From Delphinus delphis (taxonomy: Eukaryota; Chordata; Mammalia; Artiodactyla; Delphinidae): a stretch of DNA of 64,000 nucleotides. The stretch covers positions 39,328,451 to 39,392,450 of the forward strand of contig NC_082694.2 in the NCBI RefSeq assembly GCF_949987515.2, given 5' to 3'. The notes below the pieces were generated by a model. That model saw only the letters and a list, made by a program, of their open reading frames with translations, ran no database searches and had not been told where the DNA came from. Of this stretch, positions 21,430 to 32,385 are shown piece by piece. The translations under genes and the position numbers were made by a program. Position 1 is the stretch's first letter, and every line of letters starts with the position of its first letter.

Positions 21430-21770
21430 CCTGGATGTTGAAAGAAGACACAAACTTCCTGGGTCAAAAACAAAGGACTTCATTACTCATGGCATAGTGG
21501 GCAGTGTGATCTTCATGTTCTCATCCATTCCCCTTGCCCCCCATGTCCCACAGAGGCAGTGTAGAGGCAGGCCCAAGGGAAAGCTGTGTATACAGTGGGT
21601 TTCTGTCATAGCTGAGGGACCATGAGCTTAAGAAACTACCAACCTTACAAGGGAGTTGCTTGCAAACCTGTCCAAACTTTGCTCTGGACAGAAATATTTT
21701 TATTATCCAGCACAGCAAACAAATCTTCCCTATCTTCTGCAGGGAGACACTATATCTATCTTCTAAGACT
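21430..21770 (-). repeat. possible antisense retroviral LTR
   Basis: 'gttgaaagaagacacaaact', 'aaacaaaggacttcattact' and a 'tttttattatccagc' block have the feel of an old antisense LTR, with U5 on the left and U3 on the right. No canonical AATAAA was confirmed and no ends were defined, so this is tentative. Confidence 0.35.
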
Positions 21771-23081
21771 GCTCATTTTAACACATATTCCAGAATAAAA
21801 GCTGTTACAAGATGAACAGAAACACAAAGTACCCATGGAGAATTGTCTGCCCACAAGAAGTAGGAACATTTCCCCGACCCATTATCAGGTCTGAATTCCT
21901 ATTTTTTTCTTTGGCATTATGTTTTCTATAACCAAGACATAGTTCTCTGTCCTAAGTATCATCTTCTGCTAGTAGGTAACTTCCTTATATGTAAAGGATT
22001 GGTTGAGAAAGATACTGGATTATGAACACAGGATATGGAGAACTCTAACGATTATCTGCCTATGTCTCGGGTCAAATTATCCGAATAAAATGAGGGTGAG
22101 AGCCCTAAATGCCTGACTTGGTCTCTTGGAAAATCTTCAAATGCCCCTAAGTCTTCTTAGATGTTAAGTTACATCCAAGTAGGTAAGGCAAGGACTCCAT
22201 GGCACCAAATAGGGCCATAGAGACAGATGTTTTAATGAACTTGAGAAATTGTGGGTTTGGTTACAAGTGATACTTTTTGTTATTCGGTGAGGAGCTTAAA
22301 ATCTCAAAGATGTTCAGGCAGTTGAAAAGACCTTGCAGAGAAAAAGTGATTTCCAGGGACAGAAGTATGTTGTCCATAAGAAAACACATCACATACACCA
22401 ACCCCCTGAAATGACTAACCTTTGCTTAAGGATGCAAAGCAGACTTTCTTGGAATTCTCAGTAAATCACTGAGGTGATAGGGAACACTGAACGCAGTGAA
22501 TATTTAAAGAAAGGATCTCTTCGGAGCTTCTGCTAATAAAATATTCTCTAAGTCAAAGGGTACCTTCACCTAGCCACTTCTTAATAATGAAAGTGCTGGT
22601 CAGGGTAGCAGGCTTCAGGCATCCTCAGTGTTAGGAAAAGACTGACCAATGTGTGTATGTCCTCTAGGAAAGTGTTCTTTTCTCTCTTTAAAAAATTAAC
22701 TTCCCTCTGTCCTTATCAGGGAACTGTAATTTTTAAAAAATCCTACATTTTACTTTACAACTACTCACTCTGCTAAAACAGACAGAAATGGTAACTCTTT
22801 TTCACTGGAGAATGGAAGGCTTGTTACAGTTGTATTATGGTAAGGAAAGAATTTTCTTCATTTTTGGCAATAAATTATTCAAAAATTATTGATAATATGA
22901 TGTAAAAATATTAGAGGAAATCCTGAAAAGGGGAAATAAATCACCCATAATCATATTGCCTGAACATAACACTCTTCTCACTTTTTTGAATGTTGCCTCT
23001 TGGTCCTTATTTAAATACATGCATATTTTTGGCATAGTTGCAAGACATGTTTATAGCAGGTACCAACTCAATTTATGGATA
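21771..23081. other. repeat-poor, unassigned sequence
   Basis: About 1.3 kb, AT-rich, without repeats I can name or credible exons. Its right edge is the target site of the full-length L1. Confidence 0.4.
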
Positions 23082-23468
23082 TATCATGCAGGTTCTTTTT
23101 TTTTTTTACATCTTTATTGGAGTATAATTGCTTTACAATGGTATGTCAGTTTCAGCTTTATAACAAAGTGAATCAGTTATACATATACATATGTTCCCAT
23201 ATCTCTTCCCTCTTGCGTCTCCCTCCCTCCCACCCTCCCTATCCCACCCCTCCAGGCGGTCACAAAGCACCAAGCTGATCTCCCTGTGCTATGCGGCTGC
23301 TTCCCACTAGCTATCTACCTTACGTTTGGTAGTGTATATATGTCCATGCCTCTCTCTCGCTTTGTCACAGCTTACCCTTCCCCCTCCCCATATCCTCAAG
23401 TCCATTCTCTAGTAGGTCTGTGTCTTTATTCCTGTGTTACCCCTAGGTTCTTCATGACATTTTTTTCC

Positions 23469-26400
23469 TTAAATTCCGTATATATGTGTTAGCATACGGT
23501 ATTTGTCTTTATCTTTCTGATTTACTTCACTCTGTATGACAGACTCTAGGTCTATCCACCTCATTACAAACAGCTCAATTTCGTTTCTTTTTATGGCTGA
23601 GTAATATTCCATTGTATATATGTGCCACATCTTCTTTATCCATTCATCCGATGATGGACACTTAGGTTGTTTCCGTCTCCGGGCTATTGTAAATAGAGCT
23701 GCAATGAATATTTTGGTACATGACTCTTTTTGAATTATGGGTTTCTCAGTGTATATGCCCAGTAGTGGGATTGCTGGGTCATATGGTAGTGCTATTTGTA
23801 GTTTTTTAAGGAACCTCCATATTGTTCTTCACAGTGGTTGTATCAATTTACATTCCCACCAGCAGTGCAAGAGGGTTCCCTTTTCTCCACACCCTCTCCA
23901 GCATTTATTGTTTCTAGATTTTTTGATGATGGCCATTCTGACCGGTGTGAGATGATAACTCATTGTAGTTTTGATTTGCATTTCTCTAATGATTAATGAT
24001 GTTGAGCATTCTTTCATGTGTTTGTTGGCAGTCTGTATATCTTCTTGGGAGAAATGTCTATTTAGGTCTTCTGCCCATTTTTGGATTGGGTTGTTTGGTT
24101 TTTTATTATTGAGCTGCATGAGCTGCTTATAAATTTTAGAGATTAATCCTTTGTCAGTTGCTTCATTTGCAAATATTTTCTCCCATTCTGAGGGTTGTCT
24201 TTTGGTCTTGTTTATGGTTTCCTTTGCTGTGCAAAAGCTTTGAAGTTTCATTAGGTCCCATTTGTTTATTTTTGTTTTTATTTCCATTTCTCTAGGAGGT
24301 GGGTCAAAAAGGATCTTGCTGTGATTTATGTCATAGAGTGTTCTGCCTATGTTTTCCTCTAAGAGTTTGATAGTTTCTGGCCTTACATTTAGGTCTTTAA
24401 TCCACTTTGAGCTTATTTTTGTGTATGGTGTTAGGGAGTGATCTAATCTCATACTTTTACATGTACCTGTCCAGTTTTCCCAGGATCACTTATTGAAGAG
24501 GCTGTCCTTTCTCCACTGTACATTCCTGCCTCCTTTATCAAAGATAAGGTGACCATATGTGCGTGGGTTTATCTCTGGGCTTTCTATCCTGTTCCATTGA
24601 TCTATCTTTCTGTTTTTGTGCCAGTACCATACTGTCTTGATTACTGTAGCTTTGTAGTATAGTCTGAAGTCAGGGAGCCTGATTCCTCCAGCTCCGTTTT
24701 TCGTTCTCAAGATCGCTTTGGCTATTCGGGGTCTTTTGTGTTTCCATACAAATTGTGAAAGTTTTTGTTTTAGTTCTATGAAAAATGCCAGTGGTAGTTT
24801 GATAGGGATTGCATTGAATCTGTAGATTGCTTTGGGTAGTAGAGTCATTTTCACAATGTTGATTCTTCCAATCCAAGAACATGGTATATCTCTCCATCTA
24901 TTTGTATCATCTTTAATTTCTTTCATCAGTGTCTTATAATTTTGTACATACAGGTCTTTTGTCTCCTTAGGTAGGTTTATTCCTAGATATTTTATTCTTT
25001 TTGTTGCAATGGTAAATGGGAGTGTTTTCTTGATTTCACTTTCAGATTTTTCATCCTTAGTGTATAGGAATGCCAGAGATTTCTGTGCATTAATTTTGTA
25101 TCCTGGTACTTTACCAAATTCATTGATTAGCTCTAGTAGTTTTCTGGTAGCATCTTTAGGATTCTCTATGTATAGTATCATGTCATCTGCAAAGAGTGAC
25201 AGCTTTACTTCTTCTTTTCCGATTTGGATTCCTTTTATTTCCTTTTCTTCTCTGATTACTGTGGCTAAAACTTCCAAAACTATGTTGAATAATAGTAGTG
25301 AGAGTGGGCAACCTTGTCTTCTTCCTGATCTTAGTGGAAATGCTTTCAGTTTTTCACCATTGAGGACGATGTTGGCTGTGGGTTTGTCATATATGGCCTT
25401 TATTATGTTGAGGAAAGTTCCCTCTATGCCTACTTTCTGCAGGGTTTTTATCATAAATGGGTGTTGAATTTTGTCGAAAGCTTTCTCTGCATCTATTGAG
25501 ATGATCATATGGTTTTTCTCCTTCAATTTGTTAATATGGTGTATCACGTTGATTGATTTGCATATATTGAAGAATCCTTGCATTCCTGGAATAAACCCCA
25601 CTTGATCATGGTGTATGATCCGTTTAATGTGCTGTTGGATTCTGTTTGCTAGTATTTTGTTGAGGATTTTTGCATCTATGTTCATCAGTGATATTCGCCT
25701 GTAGTTTTCTTTCTTTGTGACATCCTTGTCTGGTTTTGGTATCAGGGTGATGGTGGCCTCGTAGAATGAGTTGGGGAGTGTTCCTCCCTCTGCTATATTT
25801 TGGAAGAGTTTGAGAAGGATAGGTGTTAGCTCTTCTCTAAATGTTTGATAGAATTCGCCTGTGAAGGCATCTGGTCCTGGGCTTTTGTTTGTTGGAAGAT
25901 TTTTAATCACAGTTTCAATTTCAGTGCTTATGATTGGTCTGTTCATATTTTCTATTTCTTCCTGATTCAGTCTTGGCAGGTTGTGCATTTCTAAGAATTT
26001 GTCCATTTCTTCCAGGTTGTCCATCTTATTGGCATAGAGTTGCTTGTAGTAATCTCTCATGATCTTTTGTATTTCTGCAGTGTCAGTTGTTACTTCTCCT
26101 TTTTCATTTCTAATTCTATTGATTTGAGTCTTCTCCCTTTTTTTCTTGATGAGTCTGGCTAATGGCTTATCAATTTGGTTTATCTTCTCAAAGAACCAGC
26201 TTTTAGTTTTATTGATCTTTGCTATCATTTCCTTCATTTCTTTTTCATTTACTTCTGATCCGATCTTTATGATTTCTTTCCTTCTCCTAACTTTGGGGTT
26301 TTTTTGTTCTTCTTTCTCTAATTGCTTTAGGTGCAAGGTTAGGTTGTTTATTCGAGACGTTTCCTGTTTCTTAAGGTAGGATTGTATTGCTATAAACTTC

Positions 26401-27288
26401 CCTCTTAGAACTGCTTTTGCTGCATCCCATAGATTTTGGGTCGTTGTGTCTCCATTGTCATTTGTTTCTAGGTATTTTTTTGATTTCCTCTTTGATTTCT
26501 TCAGTGATCACTTCGTTATTAAGTAGTGTATTGTTTAGCCTCCATGTGTTTGTATTTTTTACAGATCTTTTCCTGTAATTGATATCTAGTCTCATAGCGT
26601 TGTGGTCAGAAAAGATACTTGATACAATTTCAATTTTCTTAAATTTACCAAGGCTTGATTTGTGACCCAAGATATGATCTATCCTGGAGAATGTTCCATG
26701 AGCACTTGAGAAAAATGTGTATTCTGTTGTTTTTGGATGGAATGTCCTACAAATATCAATTAAATCCATCTTGTTTAATGTATAATTTAAAGCTTGTGTT
26801 TCCTTATTTATTTTCATTTTGGATGATCTGTCCATTGGTGAAAGTGGGGTGTTAAAGTCCCCTACTATGAATGTGTTACTGTTGATTTCCCCTTTTATGG
26901 CTGTTAGTATTTGCCTTATGTATTGAGGCGCTCCTATGTTGGGTGCATAAATATTTACAATTGTTATATCTTCTTCTTGGATCGATCCCTTGATCATTAT
27001 GTAGTGTCCTTCTTTGTCTCTTGTAATAGTCTTTATTTTAAAGTCTATTTTGTTGGATATGAGAATTGCTACTCCAGCTTTCTTTTGGTTTCCATTTGCA
27101 TGAAATATCTTTTTCCATCCCCTCACTTTCAGTCTGTATGTGTCTCTAGGTCTGAAGTGGGTCTCTTGTAGACAGCAAATATATGAGTCTTGTTTTTGTA
27201 TCCATTCAGCCAATCTGTGTCTTTTGGTGGGAGCATTTAGTCCATTTACATTTAAGGTAATTATCGATATGTATGTTCCTATTCCCAT
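23469..27288 (-). pseudogene. ORF2: L1 ORF2, endonuclease/reverse transcriptase, broken
   Basis: The start is ATG at 27288 and the natural stop TAA at 23469-23471, about 1273 codons as usual for L1 ORF2p. The endonuclease domain is intact in its key residues: N13, E42 (QETH), D144 and N146 (GDFN), D204 (SRIDHI), D228 and H229 (SDHN). The reverse transcriptase keeps FADD (25182-25193) and SPGPD. The C-terminal Cys-rich segment ([18 protein letters not shown]) is present near 23.85-23.9 kb. Lesions seen: an A7 run at 26475-26481, apparently one base longer than the coding A6, which shifts the frame to a stop at 26458-26460; a TGA for Trp at 24486-24488; and another TGA for Trp at 23829-23831. 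Outside these points the frame is continuous. The protein is not made in full, but the endonuclease half could be. Confidence 0.95.
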
Positions 27289-27346
27289 TTTCTTAATTGT
27301 TTTGGGTTCGTTATTGTAGGTCTTTTCCTTCTCTTGTGTTTCTTGC

Positions 27347-28240
27347 CTAGAGAAGTTCCTTTAGCATTTGTTGTAAAGCTGGTTTGGTGGTGCTGAACTC
27401 TCTCAGCTTTTGCTTGTCTGTAAAGGTTTTAATTTCTCCATCAAATCTGAATGAGATCCTTGCTGGGTAGAGTAATCTTGGTTGTAGAATTTTTCCCTTT
27501 CATCACTTTAAATATGTCCTGCCACTGCTTTCTGGCTTGCAGAGTTTCTGCTGAAAGATCGCTGTTCACCTTATGGGGATTCCCTTGTGTGTTATTTGTT
27601 GTTTTTCCCTTGCTGCTTTTAATATGTTTTCTTTGTATTTAATTTTTGACAGTTTGATTAATATGTGTCTTGGCGTATTGCTCCTTGGATTTATCCTGTA
27701 TGGGACTCTCTGTGCTTCCTGGACTTGATTAACTATTTCCTTTCCCATATTAGGGAAGTTTTCAACTATAATCTTTTCAAATATTTTCTCAGTCCCTTTC
27801 TTTTTCTCTTCTTCTTCTGGAACCCCTATAATTCGAATGTTGGTGCGTTTGATGTTGTCCCAGAGGTCTCTGAGTCTGTCCTCAGTTCTTTTCATTCTTT
27901 TTTGTTTATTCTGCTCTGCAGTAGTTATTTCCACTATTTTATCTTTCAGGTCACTTATCCGTTCTTCTGCCTCAGTTGTTCTGCTATTGATCCCATCTAG
28001 AGTATTTTTAATTTCATTTATTGTGTTGTTCATTGTTGTTTGTTTCACCTTTAGTTCTTCTAGGTCCTTGTTAAATGTTTCTTGCATTTTCTCTATTCTA
28101 TTTCCCAGATTTTGGATCATCTTTACTATCATTACTCTGAACTCTGTTTCAGGTAGACTGCCTATTTCCTCTTCATTTGTTAGGTCTGGTGCGTTTTTAT
28201 CTTGCTCCTTCATCTGTGGTGTGTTTTTCTGTCTTCCCAT
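27347..28240 (-). pseudogene. ORF1: L1 ORF1, RNA-binding protein, broken
   Basis: ATG at 28238-28240 begins MGRQKNTPQMKEQDK, typical of artiodactyl L1 ORF1p. A coiled coil follows (residues about 45-110, with heptads in ENRI/NRIEKMQETFNKDLEEL-type sequence), then the RNA-recognition region (RIIGVPEEEE) and the start of the C-terminal domain (RHILIKLSKIKYKENIL). The frame ends at a TGA (27566-27568) after residue 224. The rest of the C-terminal domain continues in another frame ('gcagaaactctgcaag' on the minus strand) up to the normal TAG at 27347-27349. So a nonsense change plus a one-base deletion have removed about the last 75 residues, which in the family bind nucleic acid. ORF2 starts about 60 bases downstream, the normal L1 spacing. 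Confidence 0.93.
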
Positions 28241-30303
28241 TTTGCTTATCTTACTGTGTTTGGGGTCTCCTTTTTGCAGGCTGCAGGTTCGTAGTTCCCG
28301 TTGTTTTTGGTGTCTGTCCCCAGTGGCTTAGGTTGGTTCAGTTAGTTGTGTAGGTTTCCTGGTGGAGGGGACTAGTGCCTGTGTTCTGATGGATGAGGCT
28401 GGATCTTGTCTTTCTGGTGGGCAGGTCCACATCTGGTGGTGTGTTTTGGGGTGTCTGTGGACTTATTATGATTTTAGGCAGCCTCTCTGCTAATGGGTGG
28501 GGTTGTGTTCCTGTCTTGCTAGTTGTTTGGCATAGGATGTCCAGCACTGTAGCTTGCTGGTCATTGAGTGAAGCTGGGTGCTGGTGTTGAGATGGAGATC
28601 TCTGGGAGATTTTCGCTGTTTGATATTATGTGGAGCTGGGAGGTCTCTTGTGGACCAGTGTCCTGAAGTTGGCTCTCCCTCCTCAGAGGCACAGCACTGA
28701 CTCCTGGCTGCTGCACCAAGAGCCTTTCATCCACACGGCTCAGAATAAAAGGGAGAAAAAGTAGAAAGAAAGAATTAGTAGAAGTAGAAAGACAGAAAGA
28801 AAGAAAGAAAGAAGGAAAGGAGGGAGGGAGGGAGGGAGGAAGGAAGGAAGGAGGGAAGGAAGGAAAAAAAGAAGAGATAAAGGAAAATAAAATAAAGTTA
28901 GATAAAATATAATAAAGTTATTAAAATAAAAAAATAATTAAGAGAAAAAAAGAAAAAAAATTTTAAAAAGAAAAACAAAATGGACAGATAGAACCCTAGG
29001 ACAAATGGTGGAAGCAAAGCTATACAGACAAAATCTCACACAGAAGCATACACATACACACTCACAAAAAGAGGAAAAGGGGAAAAAATAATAAATCTTG
29101 CTCTCAAAGTCCACCTCCTTAATTTGGGATGATTGGTTGTCTATTCATGTATTCCACAGATGCGGGGTACATCAAGTTGATTGTGGAGCTGTAATCCGCT
29201 GCTTCTGAGGCTGCTGGGAGAGATTTCCCTTTCTCTTCTTTGTTCTCACAGCTCCCAGGGGCTCAGCTTTGGATTTGGCCCCGCCTCTGCGTGTAGGTCG
29301 CCGGAGGGCGTCTGTTCTTCGCTTAGACAGGACAGGGTTAAAGGAGCCGTTGATTCGGGGGCTGTGGCTCACTCAGGCCGGGGAGAGGGAGGGGCACGGA
29401 GTGCGGGGCGGGCCTGCGGCGGCAGAGGCAGCTGTGACGTTGCACCAGCCTGAGGCGCGCTGTGCGTTCTCCCGGGGGAGTTGTCCCTGGATCCCGGTAC
29501 CCTGGCAGTGGCGGGCTGCACAGGCTCCCCGGAAGGGGGGTGTGGACAGTGACCTGTGCTCGCACACAGGCTTCTTGGTGGCGGCAGCAGCAGCTTTAGC
29601 GTCTCATGCCGCCATGTTAGCCGCGGCTCGTGCCCGTCTCTGGAGCTCCTTTAAGCAGCGCCCCTAATCCCCTCTCCTCGCGCACCAGGAAACAGAGAGG
29701 TAAGAAAAAGTCTCTTGCCTCTTCGGCAGGTCCAGACTTTTCCCCGGACTCCCTCCCGGCTAGCCGTGGCGCACTAACCCCCTGCAGGCTGTGTTCACGC
29801 CAACCCCAGTCCTCTCCCTGTGCTGCGACCGAAGCCCGAGCCTCAGCTCCCAGCCCCGCCCGCCCCGGCGGGGGAGCAGACAAGCCTCTCGGGCTGGTGA
29901 GTGCCGGTCGGCCCTGATCCTCTGTGTGGGAATCTCTCCGCTTTGCCCTCCGCACCCCTGTTGCTGTTCTCTCCTCCGTGGCTCCGAAGCTTTCCCCCTC
30001 CGCCACCCGCGGTCTCTGCCTGCGAAGGGCCTTCCTAGTGTGGGGAAACCGTTCTTACTTCACAGCTCCCTCACACTGGTGCAGGCCCTGTCCCTATCCT
30101 TTTGTCTCTGTTTATTCTTTTTTCTTTTGCCCTACCCAGGTACGTGGGGGGTTTCTTGCCTTTTGGGAGGTCTGAGGTCTTCTGCCAGCGTTCAGTAGGT
30201 GTTCTGTAGGAGTTGTTCCATGTGTAAATGTATTTCTGGTTTATCTGTGGGGAGGAAGGTGATTTCCGCGTCTTACTCGTCCGCCATCTTCCCGGAAGCC
30301 TCC
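28241..30303 (-). promoter_or_regulatory. L1 5' UTR with internal promoter
   Basis: The 2.06-kb leader of the full-length L1. Its first bases on the minus strand (30303 downward) are GGAGGCTTCCGGGAAGATGG. A YY1-type site AAGATGGCGG (complement of 30281-30290) sits about 13-22 bases in, as in other L1 promoters. From about 29170 to 30290 it is GC- and CpG-rich, unlike all flanking DNA. A purine/pyrimidine tetranucleotide tract follows at 28790-28870. The numerous open frames here, on both strands, are consequences of the high GC content. Confidence 0.88.
28790..28985. repeat. (GAAA)n/(GGAA)n purine-rich microsatellite in the L1 leader
   Basis: Runs of 'agaaagaaagaaag', 'gggagggagggagg' and 'ggaaggaaggaagg' on the + strand (TTCC/CCTC on the L1 sense strand), grading into A-rich sequence to 28985. 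It lies inside the L1 5' UTR between its GC-rich promoter and ORF1. Confidence 0.95.
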
Positions 30304-30319
30304 TATCATGCAGGTTCTT

Positions 30320-30450
30320 AAGGAATGGGATTTTTCTTTAAAAATCATCAGATGTTAATGTGTTTTAAAAAGCCATGTCTTAATTTATCTTACAGCTTAA
30401 CTGTTATTTTACTAGAGGGAATAAATATATTTTCTTCTGACTATAGACAC
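30320..30450. other. short unassigned stretch between two L1 insertions
   Basis: About 130 bases of apparently unique AT-rich DNA that separate the target site of the full-length L1 from the next truncated L1. Confidence 0.4.
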
Positions 30451-30467
30451 TCAGACCAATTGCTTTT

Positions 30468-30958
30468 TTTTTTTAATTTTCATTGGCGTATAGTTGATTT
30501 ACAATGTTGTGTTAGTTTCAGGTGTACAGCCAAGTGAACCAGTTATACATCTACATATATCCACTCTTTTTCAGATTCTTTTCCCATACAGGCCATTACA
30601 GAGTACTGAGTAGAGTTCCCTGTGCTATACAGTAGGTCCTTATTAGTTATCTGTTTAATATATAGTAGTGTGTATACGTCAATCCCAATCTCCCAGTTTA
30701 CCCTTCCCCCCCTTCCCTCCAGTAACCATAAGTTTTCTACATCTGTGACTCTTTCCATTTTGTAGATAAGTTCATTTGTATTATTTATTTATTATTTTTT
30801 GGCCACAGTGTGTGGCATGTGGGATCCTAGTTCCCTGACCAGGGATCAAACCCATGTCCCCTGTGTTGGGAGTGTGGCATCTTAACCACTGGACTGCCAG
30901 GGAAGTCCCTGTACCTTTTTTTTAGATTCCACATACAAGCAATATCATATGATATTTG
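30468..30958 (-). mobile_element. 5'-truncated L1 3' end, antisense, holding a SINE
   Basis: L1 3' UTR landmarks 'gtatagttgatttacaatgt', 'ccattacagagtactgagta' and 'gtcaatcccaatctcccagt' run to about 30780, resuming at 30912 ('tttttttagattccacatac'). A 17-bp duplication tcagacc[a/g]attgctttt lies at 30451-30467 and 30959-30975. A short SINE interrupts it. Confidence 0.92.
30782..30908 (-). mobile_element. short tRNA-derived SINE, antisense, inside an L1
   Basis: Tail 'atttattattttttggccac', B-box complement 'ggatcaaaccc' near 30843 (mutated), reversed head 'ccagggaagtccc' at 30896-30908. It is the short 'gacttccctggcagtccagt' subfamily. It interrupts the L1 with a possible short duplication around 'tgta'. 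It is younger than that L1. Confidence 0.85.
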
Positions 30959-30975
30959 TCAGACCGATTGCTTTT

Positions 30976-31535
30976 TGGGCTCATTCCTAGTTTTGATAGA
31001 GACTCCATTACCATTCCCTTTTAATCTGCTCTGACATGTAAACATGCATCCAGTTAATCTAAACGTTGTATCAGACTATTAAAGAATAAATTAAGCAGAA
31101 AAGGGGCTAAAATCATAGCCCCATTTCCTGCTGTTTGAGATTGTAATCTTCTGTAGGAAGGTAATGTTTGCCCACAATAATATTAAAATACAAGCTTCAC
31201 AAAAGTGTTGATAGCTGGGAAATCCATGTTTGATTATATTATCTAACCTTAGCTGGTACCTCTCTATAGGAGCAATCAGTGACAGCTTCAAACTGTCCTA
31301 CATTACTTGTGTTTTTTCAATCTATAAGCTTAAAAAAGGCACAGGGGTAGGTAATAATAGAGGTAATCCAAAGGAGTATTGGGGAAAATCTTCATTTGGT
31401 GGTGCTTCATCCTATCTATTTATGACACTTTGCAATTACTCAAATCTCTGGCTCAGGAGAACTGTGAAAACATTGACAGTGTAAATGCATTATTGAGTGG
31501 GAAGGCTATTATGGCAGAGACTGTCACGCGCTCAC
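30976..31535. other. unassigned sequence without recognised features
   Basis: About 560 bases of apparently unique DNA. The 66- to 84-residue frames on both strands show no motif. Confidence 0.4.
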
Positions 31536-31915
31536 CCAAAACTCATTTTCTCATTTCCCAGGCATACTGGTTGACATTTCCAGCCTCCTTTGCAGTCAGG
31601 TGTGGCCATGTGACTAAGTTGTAGCCAATGGTGTGTGAGCCCATGTACTGTGTGACACTTCCAGGCCTGGCCCATAATAACCTCTAACGGATGAGCCTCC
31701 ATGCTCTTTCTCTTTCCTGCTTGATCCAGAAGAGCATCCTTGGAAGCCATGAGTTTCCAAGATGGTGGAGCCATAATATGGAAGCCTGTTTGTTATCCTC
31801 ATCCTCTGACGAGGACCAGCTATTTTGCACTTTACTTTAGTAAGAATTAGACTTCAGTTGGGTCAAATGAGACTTTGGGGTTGTATCCATAACAGCTGCT
31901 AATGTTACCCTAATT
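31536..31915 (+). repeat. ancient LTR-like interspersed repeat
   Basis: 'cctcctttgcagtcaggtgt', 'ggccatgtgactaagttgta', 'gccaatggtgtgtgagccca' and 'gatggtggagccataatatg' are phrases of an old dispersed mammalian repeat with LTR character. Family and exact edges are not resolved. No coding content. Confidence 0.5.
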
Positions 31916-32104
31916 AATATAATTACGAAATAGAAAGTGATTTGTCTTGTATAATCACACACGCAGAGACACATTATTTTAGTTCCTCTGTAAACAAACC
32001 ATGATGATGGCAGAGAAGGTAATAGCTAAAAATAGTTTGAAGTTAAGCACAGCTGGGGACTGAGATACTACTCAGAGGAAACAATTATCTATAGGATCTA
32101 AGAA

Positions 32105-32385
32105 GTAGCATAAAGTAGTGGTTAAGTATGAGGGGTCTGGGGCCAGACTGGTTGGGTTCCAGTCCTGCCTCTGCTATTTGTTATCCGTGTGACCTTGAAC
32201 AGATTATCCAAACTTTTCTTGCCCCAATTTCCTCAACTGTAAAGTGGAAATAATAATAATGATAATAGTATGTATGTACTTCACAGGCATCTTGTCAAAT
32301 TTAAATGAAATAATATATATAAAATGCTTCCAGCAGTGCCAGACAAAGTAAGCACTGGGCAAATGTTATATTACTATTATTAGCA
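32105..32385 (+). repeat. MIR SINE, nearly complete
   Basis: Full MIR order is visible: 'gtagtggttaagtatgaggg', 'ctctgctatttgttatccgt', 'gtgaccttgaacagattatc', 'tttcctcaactgtaaagtgg', 'cacaggcatcttgtcaaatt' and 'gtaagcactgggcaaatgtt'. The tRNA-derived head and the 3' tail are both present. Confidence 0.92.

Larger units (their letters stand above)
23098..30303 (-). mobile_element. L1: full-length L1 retrotransposon, antisense
   Basis: A 7206-bp LINE-1 read on the minus strand: 5' UTR about 28241-30303, ORF1 28240-27347, ORF2 27288-23469, 3' UTR 23468-23110 and an A-tail (T-run at 23096-23108). A perfect 16-bp duplication, tatcatgcaggttctt, lies at 23082-23097 and 30304-30319, so both true ends are present. 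L1 copies itself through its RNA using the ORF2 endonuclease and reverse transcriptase, aided by the ORF1 RNA-binding protein. It also mobilises SINEs such as those in this window. Both genes are now broken by a few point lesions. The low divergence and clean duplication mark it as recent, within the whale lineage. Confidence 0.97.

Noticed and set aside
25009..25467. 152-residue + strand open frame
   Set aside because: It is the exact complement of L1 ORF2 reverse transcriptase coding sequence on the minus strand.
27665..28331. + strand frames of 111 and 164 residues with Leu/Phe/Ser-rich, membrane-like sequence
   Set aside because: They are complements of L1 ORF1. The hydrophobic look comes from the reversed A-rich codons.
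29180..30200. Several overlapping open frames up to 135 residues on both strands in CpG-rich DNA
   Set aside because: They fall inside the 5' UTR of the full-length L1. High GC explains the long frames, and no start context, domain or exon structure was seen.
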